From: JBKPNZ01 sp046732895
Lineage (GTDB): Bacteria > Actinomycetota > Thermoleophilia > Solirubrobacterales > 70-9
Assembly (NCBI GenBank): GCA_046732895.1
Contig: JBKPNZ010000078.1
Coordinates: forward strand, 1 to 29,496
Length of the DNA: 29,496 nucleotides
Reading direction: 5' to 3'
The position numbers and the translations under genes were made by a program. This document shows, in pieces, positions 9,178-17,223 of this stretch. Within the stretch, counting starts at the first letter, position 1. Each line of letters begins with the position of its first letter. Below the pieces are notes generated by a model. That model saw only the letters and a program-made list of their open reading frames with translations. It had not been told where the DNA came from and did not search any database.

Positions 9178-9297
9178 ATGGACAGACAGGCCCGCTCAGA
9201 GCTGCTCCAGATGATGGGCCTCGTGGCCGCCGTCGTGGCGATCGTGATCCTGGTCTTCTTCGGCCTGGGCTACCTGTTCGGGCGCCTGTTCCTGTAG
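9178..9297 (+). CDS. 39-aa single-pass membrane protein
   Basis: A short ORF beginning at an ATG three bases after the folC stop. Its N-terminal half is MDRQARSELLQMMG. One strongly hydrophobic helix follows at about residues 13-36 (LVAAVVAIVILVFFGLGYLF), and the C-terminus is GRLFL. The tight spacing behind folC, the uninterrupted frame and the clear topology support a real gene despite its size. No family or function is recognised; it could be a small membrane regulator or structural peptide co-expressed with valS-folC. Confidence 0.6.
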   Translation: MDRQARSELLQMMGLVAAVVAIVILVFFGLGYLFGRLFL

Positions 9298-9354
9298 CGG
9301 GGCGTCAGGGGCGGGGCGGGACCCCAACCAGGGTTTGACGCGTAGGTAACGAAG

Positions 9355-9360
9355 TACACT
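9355..9360 (+). promoter_or_regulatory. Possible promoter of the zinc-ribbon gene
   Basis: TACACT lies 12 nt before the ATG at 9373. A TTGACG at 9335-9340 is a good -35 match, but the 14-nt spacer is short, so the pairing is uncertain. Confidence 0.35.
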
Positions 9361-9372
9361 CCGCGCTCGCCC

Positions 9373-10167
9373 ATGCCTGTCGCCCTCTTCGGCATCAATA
9401 ACGAGGGGCTCAACCTCGCCGTCAACCTGATCATTTTGTTTCTGGTTGTCGTGTGGATCGCCCTGGTCGTCTGGACCTTCCTCGACGCCCGTCGCCGGCT
9501 CGAGGACCCCGTGCTGGTCGCCAGCGCGACGGCCGCGTCCCTGTTCCCGTTCGTAGGTTCGATCGTCTACTCGATCCTGCGTCCGCCGGAGTTCATCGAG
9601 GACCGGCGCGAGCGCGAGCTCGAGATCCGCGCAGCCGAGCTGCGCGTGCGCCAGCTCGAGGAGTCAGCCTGCCCCAACTGCGGCTTCCCGATCGAGCGCA
9701 GCTACCTGCGCTGTCCGAGCTGTCGGGCCCGGGTGAAGGACCCATGTGAGTCATGTGGCAAGCCCATCGATCCGCGGTGGTCGATCTGCCCGTACTGCGA
9801 GTCACCGGTGCGCCGAGCCGCCCCTCCGCCCGAGGCAACCGCACGCCCCTCGGGCCGCTCGGCGGCCCGTCGCCCGGCTGCGAAGAGCGCCGCGCCGGCG
9901 CGCCAGCCCTCGCGCGAGGCGAGGCAGCCCGAGCGTAAGGAGTCCCGCCCGGCACGCAAGCCGGCGCGCTCAGAGCGCGCGGCGGCCGCCAAGTCGGAAT
10001 CAAGCACCCGTCCTCGCCGCTCGTCGCGGGCCGGCACCCGGCCGCGCCCGACGTCCAAGAGCCGCCAATCCGGCGGCGAGGACGGCGGTGGCGAGCGCAA
10101 GCCGGCGCCCGATACCGAGGGCCAGCCCGCCGCCGAGTCCGAGCGCCAGCCGGCGACCGAGTCATAG
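9373..10167 (+). CDS. Two-TM membrane protein with double zinc ribbon and basic tail
   Basis: Protein of 264 aa of unknown function. Two hydrophobic helices (about residues 14-37 and 47-68) are followed by a charged helical linker (EDRRERELEIRAAELRVRQLEE). Two CxxC...CxxC zinc ribbons come next: Cys100/103/114/117 (CPNCGFPIERSYLRCPSC) and Cys125/128/139/142 (CESCGKPIDPRWSICPYC). The last ~115 residues are low-complexity, rich in Arg, Ala, Pro and Ser, and probably disordered. Both termini of the TM hairpin should face the same side, placing the ribbons in the cytoplasm. Double zinc ribbons of this kind often mediate protein or nucleic-acid contacts; no substrate can be named. The next gene is ndk, 36 bp on. 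Confidence 0.75.
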   Translation: MPVALFGINNEGLNLAVNLIILFLVVVWIALVVWTFLDARRRLEDPVLVASATAASLFPFVGSIVYSILRPPEFIEDRRERELEIRAAELRVRQLEESACPNCGFPIERSYLRCPSCRARVKDPCESCGKPIDPRWSICPYCESPVRRAAPPPEATARPSGRSAARRPAAKSAAPARQPSREARQPERKESRPARKPARSERAAAAKSESSTRPRRSSRAGTRPRPTSKSRQSGGEDGGGERKPAPDTEGQPAAESERQPATES

Positions 10168-10187
10168 CCAAGCCCCGGCGCGGCCGA

Positions 10188-10193
10188 TAGGGT
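10188..10193 (+). promoter_or_regulatory. -10-like element for ndk
   Basis: TAGGGT ends 10 nt before the ndk ATG at 10204, implying a very short leader if it is used. No clear -35 is seen. Confidence 0.3.
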
Positions 10194-10203
10194 TCCCGGC
10201 CGC

Positions 10204-10620
10204 ATGGCGGACACCTCACGCACGCTCATCCTGATCAAGCCGGACGCCTTCGAGCGCGGGCTGACGGGCGAGGTCCTCACGCGCTTCGAGCGCAAGGGCC
10301 TGCGGATCGTCGCCCTGCGCATGCTCACCGCAGATGATGAGATCGCCAACCGCCACTACGCCGAGCACACCGACAAGCCCTTTTTCGGCGAGCTTGTCGA
10401 CTTCATCACGGGCGGTCCCCTCGTCGCCGCGGTGTTGGAGGGCAGCGAAGCCGTTCCGGCGGCTCGGCAGCTGATCGGCGCAACCAACCCGCTCGAGGCG
10501 GCGACGGGATCGATTCGCGGCGACTACGCCGTCGAGGTCACCTTCAACCTCGTCCACGGCTCGGACTCGGACGAGTCCGCGGTCCGCGAGATCGAGATCT
10601 GGTTCCCTGAGCTCGACTGA
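10204..10620 (+). CDS. ndk: Nucleoside diphosphate kinase
   Basis: Transfers the gamma-phosphate between nucleoside triphosphates and diphosphates through a phospho-histidine, balancing NTP and dNTP pools. The 138-aa length is standard. The N-terminus TLILIKPDAFERGLTGEVL is typical. The active-site histidine is in NLVHGSDSDESA, close to the family's N-x-x-H-G-S-D-S, and the C-terminus EIEIWFPE is characteristic. Its stop is followed directly by the maf start region (TGA GTG ATG), so the two are probably co-transcribed. Confidence 0.97.
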   Translation: MADTSRTLILIKPDAFERGLTGEVLTRFERKGLRIVALRMLTADDEIANRHYAEHTDKPFFGELVDFITGGPLVAAVLEGSEAVPAARQLIGATNPLEAATGSIRGDYAVEVTFNLVHGSDSDESAVREIEIWFPELD

Positions 10621-10623
10621 GTG

Positions 10624-11211
10624 ATGGGCCGGCTCGTCCTCGCCTCGGCCTCGCCGCGGCGGCGCGAGATCCTCAGCGCGCTCGGCGTCCCGTTCGAGGT
10701 CGTGGTTCCCGAGGTGGAGGAGCTCGCCGGCGGCGGTGAGCCCCAGGAGCTCGTGGTGGAGAACGCCCGGCGGAAGGCGCGCGCCGGGCTCGTCCTCGCC
10801 GGCGCCGCCCCGGGCGACTACGTCCTCGGTGTCGACACCGATGTCGTGCTCGACGGCCGGCTGCTCGGCAAGGCGGCCGACGCCACCGGCGCGAAGGAGC
10901 GCCTCGAGGTCCTCTCGGGGCGCACCCACACGGTGCTCAGCGGCATGGTCGTGGCCGGACCGGGGGAGGAGGAGCGCTCGGGCGTGGCCCGCTCGGAAGT
11001 CACCTTCCAGGCGCTCGACGAACCGACCCTGGAGCTCTATCTGGCGTCCGGCGAATGGCGCGACAGAGCCGGCGCGTACGCGATTCAGGGGCTTGGAGCG
11101 ATTTTGGTGGAACAGGTTGAGGGTGACTTTTCAAACGTCGTCGGGCTCCCCCTCAGGCTCCTTTTCTCCCTGCTTCCAGCGGTTATTGAAAACCCTCTAG
11201 ATAAGCCTTAG
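10624..11211 (+). CDS. maf: Maf family nucleotide pyrophosphatase
   Basis: House-cleaning enzyme that hydrolyses non-canonical or excess nucleoside triphosphates to monophosphates; some members affect septation. The product is about 195 aa. It opens with LVLASASPRRREILSALG (Maf P-loop-like motif S-x-S-P-R-R). VLGVDTDVVLDGRLLGKA carries the catalytic Asp, and AYAIQGLGAILVEQVEGDFSNVVGLPL is the C-terminal signature. I choose the ATG at 10624; a GTG immediately before it would add one residue. It abuts ndk. The last 150 bases are less GC-rich than the surroundings. Confidence 0.93.
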   Translation: MGRLVLASASPRRREILSALGVPFEVVVPEVEELAGGGEPQELVVENARRKARAGLVLAGAAPGDYVLGVDTDVVLDGRLLGKAADATGAKERLEVLSGRTHTVLSGMVVAGPGEEERSGVARSEVTFQALDEPTLELYLASGEWRDRAGAYAIQGLGAILVEQVEGDFSNVVGLPLRLLFSLLPAVIENPLDKP

Positions 11212-11243
11212 GGTTAGCTCGGAAGCAATCCCTCAAGCTCGGC

Positions 11244-11271
11244 TTGCGGGTGCGTTTCCCTTCGCTACACT
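11244..11271 (+). promoter_or_regulatory. Candidate promoter of the mreBCD-mrdA-rodA operon
   Basis: TTGCGG (11244-11249) and TACACT (11266-11271) are separated by 16 nt, a reasonable sigma-70-type promoter. It would give a leader of about 115 nt before the mreB ATG at 11392. I see no riboswitch or strong hairpin in that leader. Confidence 0.45.
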
Positions 11272-11391
11272 GCGCCCGCGGCGCGGGGTCCTTCGGGTCG
11301 GTTCACGCTGCCCCCGTTCACAGGGTTTCGCGACCGCCTCCACTGTCCAGTCCGTCCCGGCGGAATTCCCCGAACCCCGAGCACCCGACAC

Positions 11392-12456
11392 ATGGGCTTC
11401 TTGAAGAACCTCACAGGCTTCGGCGGTCGCGATATGGCCGTCGATCTGGGCACCGCAAATACGCTCGTCTACGTGCGCGGGCGGGGCATCGTGCTGTCCG
11501 AGCCCTCCGTCGTCGCGGTCGACTCCCGCACCGGCGAGGTCCACGCCGTCGGCGTCGAGGCGAAGCGGATGCTCGGCCGCACGCCAGGGACCATCCAGGC
11601 CATCCGCCCGCTGAAGGACGGTGTCATCGCCGACTTCGACGTGACCGAGGAGATGCTGCGCCACTTCATCCAGCGGGTGCACCAGAACCGCTTCGCCCAT
11701 CCGCGGGTCGTCGTCTGCGTGCCCTCCGGCGTCACGGGCGTCGAGAAGCGCGCGGTCGAGGAGGCCTGCCTGTCGGCGGGCGCCCGCCAGGCATACCTGA
11801 TCGAGGAGCCGATGGCGGCGGCGATCGGCGCCGGCCTCCCGGTGGGCGAGCCGACGGGGAGCATGGTCCTCGACATCGGCGGCGGCACCAGCGAGGTTGC
11901 CGTCATCTCGCTTGGCGGGATCGTCGTCTCAGAATCCATCCGCGTGGGCGGGGACGAGATGGACGAGGCGATCGTCAACCACTGCAAGCACGAGCACAAG
12001 CTTTTGATCGGCCAGCAGACCGCTGAGGAGGTGAAGCTCGAGATCGGCGCCGCGTCCGACCTCAACGACGAGATCACCACCGAGATCCGGGGCCGGGACA
12101 TGGTGTCCGGCCTGCCGAAGACCATCCTGCTGCGCTCCGCCGAGGTGCGCGCAGCGCTCGAGGAGCCAGTCAGCCAGATCGTGGGAGCCGTCAAGGACAC
12201 GCTCGATCGCACCCCGCCCGAGCTTGCGGGCGACATCATGGACCGCGGGATCACTCTCGCGGGCGGCGGGGCGCTCCTGCAGGGGATGGATCAGCGCATG
12301 CGCGACGAGTGTCAGATGCCGGCGCAGCTGACCGAGTCGCCGCTCACCTGCGTAGCCGTGGGCTCCGGGCGATCGCTCGAGGAGTTCGAGGTCATCCATC
12401 GGATGAACCGAAATTCGCACCGGCGTCGTCGCTTCGCGAACGGCGCCCCGGCCTAG
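11392..12456 (+). CDS. mreB: Rod shape-determining protein MreB
   Basis: Bacterial actin that forms membrane-associated filaments and positions the lateral cell-wall synthesis machinery. The 354-aa product has the N-terminal amphipathic MGFLKNLTGFGG. The phosphate-1 loop is MAVDLGTANTLVYVRG, the connecting motif includes VCVPSGVTGVEKRAVEEA, the phosphate-2 loop is VLDIGGGTSEVAVIS, and the adenosine motif is ITLAGGGALLQGMDQ. The RNRNSHRRRRFANGAPA-like basic C-terminus is slightly extended. It is first in the elongasome operon and 9 nt upstream of mreC. Presence of the complete set argues for a rod-shaped or laterally growing cell. Confidence 0.97.
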   Translation: MGFLKNLTGFGGRDMAVDLGTANTLVYVRGRGIVLSEPSVVAVDSRTGEVHAVGVEAKRMLGRTPGTIQAIRPLKDGVIADFDVTEEMLRHFIQRVHQNRFAHPRVVVCVPSGVTGVEKRAVEEACLSAGARQAYLIEEPMAAAIGAGLPVGEPTGSMVLDIGGGTSEVAVISLGGIVVSESIRVGGDEMDEAIVNHCKHEHKLLIGQQTAEEVKLEIGAASDLNDEITTEIRGRDMVSGLPKTILLRSAEVRAALEEPVSQIVGAVKDTLDRTPPELAGDIMDRGITLAGGGALLQGMDQRMRDECQMPAQLTESPLTCVAVGSGRSLEEFEVIHRMNRNSHRRRRFANGAPA

Positions 12457-12465
12457 GAGCGCCCG

Positions 12466-13353
12466 GTGTACCGCAAGCAGGTGAGACGGCGCCGGGCGGT
12501 CCTGGTGGCCCTGATCGTGGCCTCGCTGGTGCTGATCTCGATCAGCTTCTCCGAGGCGGACTCGGGCCCGCTTCACTCGATCCAGAACGGCCTCTCGGGC
12601 ATCTTCTCGCCGATCGAGGAGGGCGCCGGCCGCGCGCTCAAACCGGGCCGCGACCTCGTGCACTGGGTCGACGAGACCTTTGCCGCCCGCGGCGAGAACG
12701 ACCGTCTGAAGAGCGAGCTCGAGGACGCACGGACGCGGCTCATCGACACCCAGGGAGCCCTGAACGAGAACAACCAGCTGCGAGCGATGCTCGAGATGGA
12801 CAAGCGCCCGGAGGTGGCGGCCTACCACCCGCTCGCCTCGCGGGTGATCGAGCGCTCGCCGACCGTCTGGTACTCGGAGGTGGGCATCGACAAGGGGTCG
12901 AGCGCCGGGGTGAAGCTGAACGATCCGGTGATCACGGGCGATGGATTGATCGGGCGGATCAGCGACGTATCGAGCGGCGGCTCCGTCGTGCAGCTGATCA
13001 CCGACCACCGCAGCGCGGTGTCGGCGCGGGTCCTCCCCGACGAGGCCGGGGTCACCGACAGCCCACAGGGCATCGTCGAGCCTGAGATCGGTGACCCCGA
13101 TCAGCTCCTGCTCGACCTGATCTCGGGCGGTCGCGTGAAGGAGGGCGAGAACCTCGAGACGGCCGGATGGTCGAACGGGCGCATCTCGTCGGCATATCCG
13201 CCGGGCCTGCCGATCGGCAAGATCACCGATGTCAGCCTGGGCGCCGCCGGCGAGGACGATCGGGTCCTTCTGGAGCCGTTCGCGGACATCCGCGACCTCG
13301 ACTACGTCCAGGTGCTCACGGGCGTCCCGAAGCGACCGGGGGTGCCGCGATGA
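12466..13353 (+). CDS. mreC: Rod shape-determining protein MreC
   Basis: Bitopic membrane protein whose extracytoplasmic domain activates PBP2-RodA. The product is 295 aa from GTG at 12466. Cytoplasmic RRRR is followed by a TM helix at about residues 12-30 (VLVALIVASLVLISISF). A coiled coil (about 75-110, LKSELEDARTRLIDTQGALN) is followed by two beta-barrel subdomains containing the MreC hallmark VIERSPTVWYSEVGIDKGSSAGV and GDGLIGRISDVS. The loop TDSPQGIVEPEIGD is typical. It ends at TGA (13351-13353), and mreD starts 17 nt later. Confidence 0.95.
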   Translation: MYRKQVRRRRAVLVALIVASLVLISISFSEADSGPLHSIQNGLSGIFSPIEEGAGRALKPGRDLVHWVDETFAARGENDRLKSELEDARTRLIDTQGALNENNQLRAMLEMDKRPEVAAYHPLASRVIERSPTVWYSEVGIDKGSSAGVKLNDPVITGDGLIGRISDVSSGGSVVQLITDHRSAVSARVLPDEAGVTDSPQGIVEPEIGDPDQLLLDLISGGRVKEGENLETAGWSNGRISSAYPPGLPIGKITDVSLGAAGEDDRVLLEPFADIRDLDYVQVLTGVPKRPGVPR

Positions 13354-13369
13354 TCGTCGAGGTGATCCT

Positions 13370-13987
13370 GTGATCGTCACCTGGCGAATCGCGATTCGGA
13401 TCGCGCTGATCGTCGCGATCGCGGTGGTCCTTCAGGTCTCGTTCTTCTCCTTCCTGGACCTGCTCGGCTCGACCCCCGACTTCCTGTCGGTCGTGGTCGT
13501 CTCGCTGGGGCTTCTGGGCGGGGGCGTGATCGGCGCCGTCTGCGGGTTCGCCGCCGGCTTCCTGCTCGACTCGGTTCTGCTCCAGACCCTCGGTGTCTCG
13601 GCCCTCGTTCTGCTCTCGATCGGCTACCTCGCCGGCCGTTACCGCGAGGGATTCGAGATCTCGAACTCGCTCACGCCGGCCCTCCTCGCGGGCGGCCTGA
13701 CCCTGCTCGGAACCGCCGGCTTCGGCGCCCTCCAGCTGATGCTCGGAGTCGAGACTCCGGTCAGCCTCCTGGTCCTGCGCGAGATCGTGGTCAAGGGGCT
13801 GCTCGCCTTCCTGTTGGCGTTGCCGATGTATCCGCTGATCCGCCGCATCCTGCGCCCGGCGATCGTTGAGGACTCGCCGCGCCGGCGCTCGGCCGTCGCG
13901 GCGGCGATCCGCCGTGGGCGACGCCGCCGGGGGCGCTCGACCAGGCTCGCCGGACCCCGTGTCCGGACCCGCGGAGGGACGGTCTGA
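13370..13987 (+). CDS. mreD: Rod shape-determining protein MreD
   Basis: Polytopic membrane partner of MreC in the elongasome. I start at GTG 13370 because GAGGTGA lies just upstream (13359-13365) and the product then begins with the first TM helix (ITWRIAIRIALI-like). This gives 205 aa with about five or six hydrophobic segments, including SFFSFLDLLGSTPDFLSVVVV and GAVCGFAAGFLLDSVL, the usual MreD signature. The C-terminus is a strongly basic cytoplasmic tail of about 40 residues (RRGRRRRGRS), longer than in most MreD proteins. The stop overlaps the mrdA ATG by one base. Confidence 0.9.
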   Translation: MIVTWRIAIRIALIVAIAVVLQVSFFSFLDLLGSTPDFLSVVVVSLGLLGGGVIGAVCGFAAGFLLDSVLLQTLGVSALVLLSIGYLAGRYREGFEISNSLTPALLAGGLTLLGTAGFGALQLMLGVETPVSLLVLREIVVKGLLAFLLALPMYPLIRRILRPAIVEDSPRRRSAVAAAIRRGRRRRGRSTRLAGPRVRTRGGTV

Positions 13988-15945
13988 TGTTCCTTCGTGA
14001 CGATGGCCGCGGACCGCTTCCGGCGCAGTTCTCGCTGCGCGTCGCCGTGCTCGGCGCCTTTGCGCTGGTGATGTTCTCGATCATCTTCTTCCGCCTCTGG
14101 TACCTCGAGATCCTCTCCGGCGACAAGTACCTCGCCGAGGCCCAGAACCAGCGGGTCCGCGACTTCACGATCCAGGCGCCGCGCGGCAAGATCACGGACC
14201 GGCACGGCAACGTGCTCGTCGACAACCGCACGGCACTCGCCCTGCAGATCCACACCGAGGAGCTGCCGGCGGTGGCGAAGAAGCGCAACAAGGAGTTCCG
14301 GAAGCTCGCGGGAATCACGGACGGCCTCTCGCCGAAGGAGATCCGCCGGAACATCCGCGACCAGACCAAGGATGCCCCGGCGAGCCCGGTGACGCTCGAG
14401 CGCGACGTTCCCTACGACCTCATCTACTACATCCGCGAGAACCAGGAGAAGTACCCCGGGGTGAGCGTCGACAAGGTCTACGTCCGCAACTACCCGGAGG
14501 GCGACCTGGCCGCCCACATCCTCGGCTACGTCCGCGAGGCGAGCGCGGAGCAGCTGAAGGAGCCGCGTTTCCAGACCGCCCAGCCCGGCGATCAGGTCGG
14601 CCAGGCCGGCGTCGAGGACACCTACGACGGGGTGCTGCGGGGGACGAACGGCGAGACGCGCGTGACGGTGGATGCGTCGGGACGGCCGACTGGCGGCACC
14701 CTGTCCGAGCGCGAGCCGCGCGCCGGAAACAGCTTGACCCTCACGATTGACGACAGCATCCAGGCGGCGGGCGAGGCAGCGATCGGCAAGTTCTCGACCC
14801 CAGGCGCATTCGCGGTGATGAACGTCCACAACGGCGACGTGCTCGCGATGGGCTCCAGCCCCACCTACGACCCCTCCACGTTCGCGAAGCCGACGCTGAC
14901 GCAGGCCGAGACCAACGCGATCTTCGGAGAGCCGGGCTCGCTCGTTCCGGGACCGATCATCGACCGCGCCGACACCGGCGCATATCCGACGGGCTCAACG
15001 TTCAAGCCGATCACGGCGCTGGCAGCGCTGGCGACCGGCACGATCACCCCGTCGACGATCTACAACGACACCGGATCGCTTCAGCTTGGGCCTGGGCTGA
15101 CGGTGCACAACGCCGGCGACGCCGTCAACGGGCCGATCAACCTCGAGACGGCGCTCAAGGTCTCGTCGGACGTCTTCTTCTTCCACCTGGGAGCGGAGCT
15201 CGACGGCGATCCCAATGGGCCGCTCCAGAACTGGGCCGAGAACCTCGGACTGGGAAGCCCAACCGGGATCGACCTGCCGGGAGAGCGCGCTGGGCTCGTC
15301 CCGAGCCCGGAATGGCGCAACGAGGGCTTCAAGCGCGACACAGATCCAGATTCCCCGGGAGGCTCCCAGGTGCTGCTCTCCAAGGGCGAGACCTTCGACC
15401 GGCCGTGGTCCGCGGGCGACAACGCCAACCTCGCCGTCGGCCAGGGCGACCTGCAGGCCGACCCGCTTCAGATGGCGGTCGTGTACTCGACGATCGCCAA
15501 CGGTGGTGACGTCCTGCGGCCCCACGTCGGGCTGCGGGTCGAGGACCAGGCGGGCCGCGTCGTCCAGCAGATCGACCCCCAGCCGCGCCGGCACGTGGAC
15601 ATCAACCCCGAGTGGCAGCACGTGATCATGAGCGGTCTCCACGCAGCCGCCCAGGAGCCGGGTGGCACCTCCTACGGGATCTTCGGCAACTACCCCGTTG
15701 GCGTGGCGGGCAAGACCGGCACCGCTGAGCGCAGCGGCCAGCTCGACCAGTCGTGGTACGTCGTGATGGCTCCGTATCCGGATCCCCAGATCGTGTGCGC
15801 CGTGACGATCGAGCAGGGCGGCTTCGGCGCCGACTCCGCCGCGCCCGCGGCAAGGGAGATCCTCAACAGTTACTTCAACTTCAAGGGCAAGAAGGCCGAT
15901 CAGGCGACGACCTCGGCGACCACCACCGCGACCCCCATCGAGTAA
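13987..15945 (+). CDS. mrdA: Penicillin-binding protein 2 (elongasome transpeptidase)
   Basis: Class B PBP that cross-links peptidoglycan during elongation, working with RodA. The 652-aa product has one N-terminal TM helix (about 18-40) and an N-terminal pedestal with RGKITDRHGNVLVDNR. The transpeptidase domain shows the SxxK motif as STFK at 337-340 (nucleophile Ser337), the SxN-type motif as SSD at 393-395, and KTG at 576-578. The C-terminus is a Thr/Ala-rich tail. It starts at ATG 13987, overlapping the mreD stop, and its TAA overlaps the rodA ATG (TAATG), so the three genes are translationally coupled. Beta-lactams would be the expected inhibitors. Confidence 0.96.
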   Translation: MFLRDDGRGPLPAQFSLRVAVLGAFALVMFSIIFFRLWYLEILSGDKYLAEAQNQRVRDFTIQAPRGKITDRHGNVLVDNRTALALQIHTEELPAVAKKRNKEFRKLAGITDGLSPKEIRRNIRDQTKDAPASPVTLERDVPYDLIYYIRENQEKYPGVSVDKVYVRNYPEGDLAAHILGYVREASAEQLKEPRFQTAQPGDQVGQAGVEDTYDGVLRGTNGETRVTVDASGRPTGGTLSEREPRAGNSLTLTIDDSIQAAGEAAIGKFSTPGAFAVMNVHNGDVLAMGSSPTYDPSTFAKPTLTQAETNAIFGEPGSLVPGPIIDRADTGAYPTGSTFKPITALAALATGTITPSTIYNDTGSLQLGPGLTVHNAGDAVNGPINLETALKVSSDVFFFHLGAELDGDPNGPLQNWAENLGLGSPTGIDLPGERAGLVPSPEWRNEGFKRDTDPDSPGGSQVLLSKGETFDRPWSAGDNANLAVGQGDLQADPLQMAVVYSTIANGGDVLRPHVGLRVEDQAGRVVQQIDPQPRRHVDINPEWQHVIMSGLHAAAQEPGGTSYGIFGNYPVGVAGKTGTAERSGQLDQSWYVVMAPYPDPQIVCAVTIEQGGFGADSAAPAAREILNSYFNFKGKKADQATTSATTTATPIE

Positions 15946-17186
15946 TGGTCGGCGCATCGACAAGAGCTCGCTCCCGGCGACCCGTCCGACCGCTCGCGGG
16001 CGGCGGCGCGAGCCCCCGCCCCTTCGAGGAGCGCGAGAAGGGCGTGATCGAGCGCTCGTTCCTGGGTCTCGACTGGGGCCTGGTGTTCGGCGCCTTCGCC
16101 CTCATCGCCTTCAGCGCCTACACCCTCGCCGAGACGACGCAGAACGACGTGCCGGGCGACCCGCACTTCTACGTGATCCGCCAGGCGATCTACGGAGTCA
16201 TCGGGATCGCGCTGATGTTCGCCCTCGCGCGCATCGACTACTCGCGCTTCCGCGAGCTTCGGGTCGGCATCTACACGGTGATGATCGCGTCGATCGTCCT
16301 CGTGCTGATGCTGGGCACGGCGACGCGCGGCTCGCACCGGTGGATCGAGCTTCCCTTCTTCACCTTCCAGCCGTCGGAGCTCGGCAAGCTGCTCTTGATC
16401 ATTTCGCTTGCCGCCTTCGCGCTGGAACGGACCCGCCGCGTCTCGGAGCGGCAGCGAACGGCTCGTCTGCTGCTCGCGGGACTCATCCCGGCGGCGATCG
16501 TCTTCATCCAGCCCGACCTCGGCACGGGCGCCGCGTACGCGGCGATCACCTTCGCGGTGCTGTTCATCGCCGGCATTCGGTGGACGCATTTCGCTGCCGT
16601 CGGCCTCCTGGCGGCGGCGGCGGTCGCCATGGTCCTGGTGGTTGCGCCGGCGATCGGCCATCCGATCCTCCAGGGCTACCAGGAGGAGCGGCTGACTGCA
16701 TTCCTCAACCCGAGCGACGACCCGGCCGATTCGAGCTATCAGATCAATCAGGCGCTGATCGCCGTAGGATCCGGTGGAAAGACCGGACGCGGCGACGACG
16801 CCAGCCAAACGCGGAGCGGCTTCTTGCCCGAGCGCCACACGGACTTCATCTTCGCCGTGACCTCTGAGCGCTTCGGCTTTGTCGGCGCCGCATTCCTACT
16901 ATCCCTCTATGCCCTACTCATCTGGAGGGCCTTGCGCATCTTGACGCTCTCGAAGAACTTGTACGGAAGCATGATTGCCGGCGGCATCGCCGCCATGCTC
17001 ATGTTCCAGGTATTCGTGAACGTCGGCATGAGCCTAGGCATCATGCCGATCACGGGAATCCCCCTGCCATTGATGAGCTTCGGCGGGTCGTCCGTCGTCG
17101 TCACTTTCATGGCCCTAGGGGTCTTGCAGAGCATCTACGTCCAAGCGCGGCTCACCTCCAAGCAGGGCATACCCGTGGCGTACTAA
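15945..17186 (+). CDS. rodA: SEDS family glycosyltransferase RodA
   Basis: Multi-spanning peptidoglycan polymerase that pairs with PBP2. The ATG at 15945 overlaps the mrdA stop and gives 413 aa. A basic N-terminal cytoplasmic segment of about 40 residues precedes roughly ten TM helices. SEDS signatures are RGSHRWIELPFFTFQPSELGK, IFIQPDLGTG-like FIQPDLGTG, the extracellular loop FLNPSDDP...YQINQALIAVGSGG, LPERHTDFIFAV and the C-terminal GIPLPLMSFGGSSV. RodA rather than FtsW is favoured by the operon. Codon use becomes relaxed over the last ~100 codons, with five CTA and several TTG leucine codons. Confidence 0.95.
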   Translation: MVGASTRARSRRPVRPLAGGGASPRPFEEREKGVIERSFLGLDWGLVFGAFALIAFSAYTLAETTQNDVPGDPHFYVIRQAIYGVIGIALMFALARIDYSRFRELRVGIYTVMIASIVLVLMLGTATRGSHRWIELPFFTFQPSELGKLLLIISLAAFALERTRRVSERQRTARLLLAGLIPAAIVFIQPDLGTGAAYAAITFAVLFIAGIRWTHFAAVGLLAAAAVAMVLVVAPAIGHPILQGYQEERLTAFLNPSDDPADSSYQINQALIAVGSGGKTGRGDDASQTRSGFLPERHTDFIFAVTSERFGFVGAAFLLSLYALLIWRALRILTLSKNLYGSMIAGGIAAMLMFQVFVNVGMSLGIMPITGIPLPLMSFGGSSVVVTFMALGVLQSIYVQARLTSKQGIPVAY

Positions 17187-17223
17187 CACGCCGCGGTCAA
17201 CCCTCTTGTGAGGTGAACCGAAC

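Noticed and set aside
11191..11215. AACCCT...AGGGTT inverted repeat at the end of maf as a terminator
   Set aside because: A six-base-pair stem with a 13-nt loop and no T-run is too weak to call.
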